From contig CM035173.1 in the NCBI GenBank assembly GCA_020205615.1, positions 27,053,293-27,117,292 on the forward strand: a stretch of DNA of 64,000 nucleotides, written 5' to 3'. Below the pieces are notes generated by a model that did no database searches, was not told the origin of the DNA, and saw only the letters and a program-made list of their open reading frames with translations. Shown here one piece after another: positions 58,049 to 64,000 of this stretch. The first letter of the stretch is position 1. Each line of letters opens with the position of its first letter. Both the position numbers and the translations under genes were made by a program. The DNA is from Panax quinquefolius (Eukaryota > Streptophyta > Magnoliopsida > Apiales > Araliaceae).

Positions 58049-61000
58049 ATATAACTGTTTGGTTACTTCTGCATTATGTTTTGTTTACTGTTAGCTTGTG
58101 ATTTGGATACCATTTTTATTCCCTCGATTTGGTATTTTGGTTACTTTTTTATGTTGTTATGGTTACCATGTATTTGCTTAGTATACATGGTTGTCTAAAC
58201 TGATTTTGGTGTACATGTTGTTTATGTATTGGTTACCATTAAAATATGTGTTGGTTACTATCATATAAATATTTGGTTACTTCTTTAGTATGTTTTTTGT
58301 TACTGTTAGTTTCTGATTTGGATTTTATTTTTGTTTCCTTGAGTTAGGATTTTGGTTACTGTTTTTTGTTGTTCTGGTTACCATGTATTTGCTTAGTATA
58401 TATGGGTTGACTAAACTATTTTTGGTTTATATGTTGTTTATGTATTGGTTACCATTAATATATGTTTTGGTTACTAACATATAACTGTTTGGTTACTTCA
58501 TTAGTATATTTTTTGTTACTGTTGACTTATGATCTGGATACCATTCTTTTTTCCTCAATTCGGATTTTGGTTACTTTTATATGGTGTTTTGGTTCCAATT
58601 TATTTGCTTAGTATACATTGGTTGACTAAACTGGATTTGGTATACATGTTGTTTATGTGCTGGTTACCATTAAAACATAATTTGGTTACTATCATATAAC
58701 TGTTTGGTTACTTCTTTAGTATATTTTTTGGTATACATATTTTTGTTTTGGTGACCTTTAAATTATGTTCTGGTTAATATTATATATAACTGTTTGTTTA
58801 CTACATAAAATGGTATGTACTACATGTTGTTTATATTTTGGTTACCATTAGATTATATAATATAACTTTTTGGTTACTGCTTTATTATGGTATGGTTAAT
58901 GTTATATTATGATATGATAACTATTATTGTGCAGTCAATGTAGGATGTTGGTTATTTGTTATAGTCTGTTTCGACTACTGTGTAATTGTTATATTATATT
59001 TTGGTTAGTATGCTCTTATTTGTTGGTCGCTACGTAACTGTTTATGTTATAAATATTGTTTATATCTGGTTACTAATGACTGTATAAATTTGATTTTGTT
59101 TATTTGCAGTTATGGGATCTTTACTATGAGGAATGCAACAGAAAATTCATTAGAAAATTTATATATTGGTGTGACATGGAAGTCCCCAGCATTATTACCA
59201 AGAAATTGAACCCAAGTCAGTTGGAGAAGTTTAAGGCATCATTAGTTTGTGGATGTATTATTTTTATAAATAATAAACCCAAGTCATAATAAACCATGTA
59301 TTTATTTAGTATACATTGATGTATTATTTTTGTAAATTCCTTCAAATATATTCTACAAGGGTTATGCTATTCTAGAAAATTCATTAGAAAAGTTTTGGTT
59401 AAATGTACATGTGAGAGTATACATGGGTTGCCTAAACTTGGTTGGATATACAGGTTGTTTTTGTTTTGGTTACCATTAAAACATGTTCTGGTTACTTTCA
59501 TATAACTATTTGGTTACTTCTTTATTATGTTTTGGTTACTATTACCTTATGGTTTGGCTACTATGAAGGTAACCAGATAATTATAAGCTTGTATCAAGAC
59601 TGTTATAAAGTGTTAAATGTATATGTTTTATTTATACCATGTCATCATGATAGAATAAGAAACTACAATTAAGTATATATGATGGTCACTTATAGATCTC
59701 ATATTAAAATAAAAATAGGTTAAGAGGTGCAGTTGGTAACCAAACCTGCATATAAGGTTAACCATTTTAGTTTTTGTTAGTAACAAAATAATTAAAAACT
59801 TATATCAGAACAATTATCAAGTGCTTAATTAATGTATATGTGAGGGTTCCCATTTATCTAGCTGATGGATACTTTTAAATTACGTAGTTATAAAAGTTAT
59901 TTGAAAATGGTCCATGCGAATTGGTAACTAAATATGAATATTGAGGTAACCATTTTATTTTAGATGGATAACCAAATTTACATAAAAATGTTTCAGAATA
60001 GTTACCAATTGTTCAATGTATATGTTTACTTTATATTGATAACTCATGATGGAATCAAAAATTAAAATATTAATCAACATCAATTTTGGTTACTGTACAC
60101 CATCAAAAATGTTACTAACCATGTGGTTAATAGTTACTAACAGTAAACAATTATATATTCCTGTAAATAATTAAATTTGTTATATTGGTTACTGTCAGTC
60201 TCCATTGTCTAACAACTGAATAAACATTGTAAAGTAACCAAATCAATATTAGACAGTAACCAAATTACATAATCTTAGTAACCAGAAAATAAACCAAATT
60301 TTTACATGCAAATTTGAAGGCCTAAATGGTGGAATTTGACCAATAAAATTAGACTCCGAAAACACCAAAATCTGACACTCCAAACTTGACAGAAATTGCC
60401 AAATTGTCACTGCAACCAAATAAACATTATACTGTAACCAATTAAATAGTATACAACAACCAATATATATAATCAGATTAATAGTTGTATGAAGGTAACC
60501 AATGTAGTCGATAAGTAACCACCAATATAAAAGAAACAATTATAAAACTCAATAACATTATAGAGTAACCAAATAAATACCTTACAAAGATCTAAATACA
60601 TATTATACAAGAACTTGAAGATATATGTAATTAGTAGCCAAGATTATAAAAATATTTTTACATTCATTTTACAACCAAAACAATCAGTAATGACTTTGTT
60701 ATAAATTAAAGACTAATAGGAGTATGAAAGTAACCAATGTAATTAATCAGTAACCATCAATATAAAAAAATCAGTATAAAACACAGTAATATTATGTAAT
60801 AACCATGGTAACATTATACAGTAAACAAGTCAGCATTATAACTAACCAGATTAGATAGTAACCAACATATATTTAATTAGGATCCATAACATAAAAACAT
60901 ATTTGACATGCATTTTATAGCAAAAACAAACAATATAAAAAATATCAATATGTACTTAAAGATCCAACAATTGTAGGAAAGTAACTAATGTATTTAATAA

Positions 61001-61480
61001 GTAACCATCAATATAAAAAATATCAGTAGAATATACATTTAAAGTATACAGCAACCAAATAAACATTATACAGTAACCAAATCAATAATAAACAGTAACC
61101 AATTTCTATGTTCTTAGTAACCAGAATATAAAACATATTTTTACATTAATTTTGCAATCAAAACAGTCAGTATACTGACTTTGTGACCAATCAAAGAGCG
61201 AAAAACTTAAGAAAGGTAACCAATATACGAGTATATAGTAACCACGGGGTAACCAAATAAACATTTAAAGTATACAGCAAGCAAATAATCATTATACAGT
61301 AACCAAATTAATAATAAACATTAACCAATTTATATGTACTTAGTAACCAGAATATAAAACATATTTTTACATGCATTTTGAAATCAAAACAGTCAGTATA
61401 CTGACTTTGTTACCAATTAAAGAGCAAAAAAACTTAAGAAAGGTTAACCAATATACGAGTATATAGTACCCACGGGGTAA
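58049..61480. repeat. inverted-arm repeat: GGTTAC array left, GTAACC array right
   Basis: From 58049 to about 59580 the plus strand is packed with TTTGGTTACT/GGTTACCA. From about 59730 to 61480 the motif appears almost only as GTAACC/AGTAACCAAAT. The left arm includes a tandem repeat with a period of about 215 bp starting at 58049, 58263, 58479 and 58694 (ATATAACTGTTTGGTTACTTC). The right arm includes a repeat of about 226 bp (ACATTTAAAGTATACAGCAA at 61035 and 61261). The arms are inverted relative to each other around about 59600-59720. This layout resembles subterminal arrays of a large DNA transposon, but no terminus or transposase was identified. Confidence 0.7.
59110..59292 (+). pseudogene. 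exon-like ORF inside the GGTTAC repeat, unknown family
   Basis: After an acceptor-like TTTGTTTATTTGCAG (ends 59109) the plus strand is open to a stop near 59289. It reads LWDLYYEECNRKFIRKFIYW, CDMEVPSIITKKLNPSQLEK and FKASLVCGCIIF. Composition is protein-like (charged, Trp/Cys present) compared with the surrounding low-complexity array. The family was not recognised. It may be a remnant of the coding part of the element, or a host exon captured between the arms. Confidence 0.35.
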
Positions 61481-61532
61481 GTATATGCATATAAACTTTA
61501 AACTCAAAGTTGTTACAGAGGTTGGTTACTTA

Positions 61533-61607
61533 TCTTGAAGTTGCTGTTGATCTTGAAGTTGCTGTTGATCTTGAAGTTGCTATTGATCTTGAAGTTGCTG
61601 TTGATCT
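61533..61607 (+). repeat. 18-bp tandem repeat
   Basis: Four copies of TCTTGAAGTTGCTGTTGA in tandem, one with a single change. In one frame it encodes a hexapeptide repeat LEVAVD and in another KLLLIL. It sits at the right edge of the GTAACC arm. Confidence 0.85.
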
Positions 61608-62862
61608 TCTTCGATATTATCCGATCTCAGAGTTGCATCGCCGTTGGAGAAGTCGTCTTCTCCGATCTGTCGTTGCTCTGTTTTTCAATCTCAAAGTTGT
61701 TTGTTTTCTTCACGTGAATTGTTGAACGGTTGGTTGAAAATATGAAACTCCGTAACTGACGTGTAGGGAGTTAATACTCCATAATTGACTGTTGAGTTAT
61801 TTTTGTAATTATTTTGTGAATGTTTTGTTTTTGTAAATACTTTATAATTGTTGTATATTAGTGTTAAGGACCCTTTTCTATCCCTAAGTTGAACAGAAAA
61901 GTTTATGAGAGTGAGAATTATGATTTTCAAACACAATTTGCCGATGGATCGGATCGGAGTTATTTGGTTTTGATGGAGCCCAATTCAATTCAATTGCATT
62001 GAAATTAAAAAATATAACCTCTAAAAAAATCAACTCCGCCAAGCCCAGCTTCATCAAACCATTAATTATTCCATGGGATCCAAACTCGCAAGGCTTGCCG
62101 TCACCAAAAAATAAAATAAATAATAGTTTATCACCAATTTCATAATAAGGGCAAAATTGTCTAGAAAAATTAGATTGTCATGTGTCCAACTTTAATGCCA
62201 TATTAATATCAATTCCCTCCTTTTAATATAAACATTTTTTTTATTAATATTTCAACATGAATCTTTCTCACATGAAGGTAGAACTCATTCACTATTCATG
62301 TGATGTGAGAGGGATCATGTAGAATATCAGTTCCCATATTGAAAATATATGATTTTGACACCAAGTAGCCTTCGGCCCAGTGATTGACCCAACCCATGGA
62401 TAAATAAGAAACAATCATAATTTGACCCAAAATTGGCAGTTTTTTTTTTGGTTGGTGCAACAATAAACACCAAGTACACTTCAAAATTGAATCATAAAAG
62501 TTTGTTTTGCTACAAATTTGTACCATTATACTAGACACATGTCTTGAACCAATGATAGTTTACTATCTTTAAGGCAAATTTCACTTAAACATTCATCCTA
62601 TTATTGATACATACATGTATTCAGCCGCTTTCTTGTTTAAAGGAGGGTCTGAAAGACCAACAGTCATGTCGTGTTCATGTCATTCCAAGCCACCAAACCC
62701 TACAAAACATTATCAACTCAGCCAACGACAAATTATCACCTTTTTAAAAACCTTATTGTTTATTTACATAACAGTAACAAAATACTTACTATGATGAATT
62801 TTACATTAACAGTCAATTATTTGAAGGGCCAAACAGTACAAACTAGCCCATAGAGTCAGTCA
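61608..62862. other. intergenic, AT-rich
   Basis: No supported gene. The portion just left of 62863 would contain the 3' untranslated region of the minus-strand gene whose last exon follows. Confidence 0.5.
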
Positions 62863-62967
62863 TCAGCGGATATTATCTCGCTTGCGAGCTAGTTCTCGAG
62901 CCATCTCCCTTATTTCCTCTGGTGATGGAGGCCGGGGTCCCTCCGGGGGATAAACCACATATTGACG
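62863..62967 (-). CDS. terminal coding exon of an unidentified gene running off the right edge
   Basis: The minus strand has an acceptor-like TTTTTTTTGATCTGAAG ending at 62968. It is followed by 35 codons in phase 0 reading RQYVVYPPEGPRPPSPEEIR, EMARELARKRDNIR and a TGA stop (62865-62863). Composition is clearly protein-like: a Pro-rich turn followed by an amphipathic, highly charged helix. GC content is far above the surrounding AT-rich DNA, which is typical of a conserved plant exon. The remaining exons must lie to the right, since no further exon was recognised in 62968-64000. The protein family was not identified. Confidence 0.6.
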   Translation of the reverse strand, partial: RQYVVYPPEGPRPPSPEEIREMARELARKRDNIR

Positions 62968-64000
62968 CTTCAGATCAAAAAAAATATTATTTAGAAATGT
63001 ATTTAAGAAATAGGTAGTGTTCTTATTTTCTTAAACAATCAAATTGCATAACAATTACAAGTACCACAATCAAAGACTGAATTTAATTGCATGAAAAGCA
63101 TAAAGAAAAAATGCTCACTGAACCCATTTTTATTACAAGCGATGTTGATCAAAAGCTCAATTACAAAGTTCCATTATCAAAAATTCACAGGCTTGACAGA
63201 AAAAGAAAATCATGTATTGAACACGCAACGCAACCTTCTAATGAAGGTAAAAAGGAAAATATGAAGGATGAAGGTGAAAAAGAAAATATGTATTGAACAT
63301 GTAACCTTCCTCCACAATTTTTCCAGGTATTGCTTAACTCAACCATGTACTCTTCAGATGTTTGTTGTATTGATATCCTAGTATAACAGAGTAGTTCGAT
63401 CCTATACTTGTTTCACACAAAGTATTGCACATTTAAAAAGTCAAGATGGCAAATACAGAAGAAAAAAATATATGCTACTAGCCTACTACATAGAAAAGTA
63501 AATATGCACAACTATTTTCTTACCACAGGTATATCTTATTTTGTCAGTAATATGCATCTAATAAACTTTGAGTCATTATATTAAAATATTCACCCAAAAA
63601 AATATTAAGATATAGATATGCACATGCACTTTCCTAGCAAATCTTTCCTCTCCTACTTTTATAATTATGAACCTTTAATTTTGTTTCTCCTACAAAATAA
63701 ACCTATGTCTCATGCTAAAAGAAAGTCATATCTAAAGATCCACGATTTTATAGTAAGACGGTAAAATATTAGTGAGTTTTAAGATGCGTATACACCATTG
63801 TACAGTACTAAGCACCAACTCCAAAATTCTCATATCATCAAAGTTTGAATTAGTGTCACTCAAGTGCATATACTTGTAAACCACACATGCTTCTTCTCAA
63901 AAAAGTTTGTGTTGTTAGACATTTTGTTTCTCTATAACCAGGGGAAAGGGATGAGCATTATTAATGAGTGTGTATCAACTAAGTGAGATTAACTCTGGAG
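62968..64000. other. probable intron of the gene above, otherwise featureless
   Basis: AT-rich sequence with poly-A/T runs. A Lys/Glu-rich ORF on the plus strand at 63087-63296 is low complexity and not considered a gene. Confidence 0.4.

Noticed and set aside
63087..63296. 69-residue Lys/Glu-rich ORF
   Set aside because: Low complexity, with no splice or codon evidence. Lies in the probable intron of the minus-strand gene.

Overview
This is a nuclear window from a flowering plant, most likely a eudicot. The evidence is one intact intron-containing U-box/ARM gene, a plant-type tRNA-Lys, a Stowaway MITE, and layers of nested, decayed LTR retrotransposons of plant lineages (Ty3/gypsy Tat-type, Ty3/gypsy Tekay-like chromovirus, Ty1/copia). 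There are no prokaryotic features. The species cannot be named from the sequence. Most of the window is transposable element. Host content is one intact gene, one tRNA, one processed pseudogene, one severed exon and the last exon of a gene running off the right edge.

Layout. 1-3258: 3' half of a Tat-lineage gypsy element, with an integrase tail, a 42-bp tandem array and a decayed antisense ORF. 3258-9905: a chromovirus LTR fragment, then a second, internally deleted chromovirus on the minus strand, running into a copia element on the minus strand (9906-19410) whose two LTRs and broken gag/pol are recognisable. 19411-25621: a plus-strand LTR, itself split by a minus-strand solo LTR (20411-24692, target duplication AATAC). 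26165-29018: another solo LTR (target duplication TCTCT). 29400-31000: a CACTA-like end and a copia RNase H fragment. 31000-43420 is the gene-bearing island: Stowaway MITEs, a retro-pseudogene of a PRL1-type WD40 gene, the intact U-box/ARM E3 ligase gene (minus strand, three coding exons, 1009 residues), tRNA-Lys(UUU) and a DCN1-like exon remnant. 43499-57765: a nearly complete 14.3-kb Tekay-like chromovirus with target duplication TTCAT and a rearranged 3' LTR made of three U3-type and two R/U5-type blocks. 57766-61600: an unclassified repeat whose left arm is full of GGTTAC and whose right arm is full of GTAACC. 62863-62967: a terminal coding exon on the minus strand.

The genes do not form a pathway. 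The U-box protein is predicted to be a ubiquitin ligase. The DCN1-like exon comes from a cullin-neddylation family but is only a fragment. The PRL1-type copy is dead.

The features that looked least explained are inside the chromovirus LTRs. Several LTR families carry arrays of short inverted repeats whose stems change together while loops are conserved, which suggests structured RNA in the element leader. The tandem amplification of LTR sub-blocks and the inverted GGTTAC/GTAACC arms are the other main leads. All element reading frames are damaged. Some of that could be assembly error in repeats, but the U-box gene shows no such errors.
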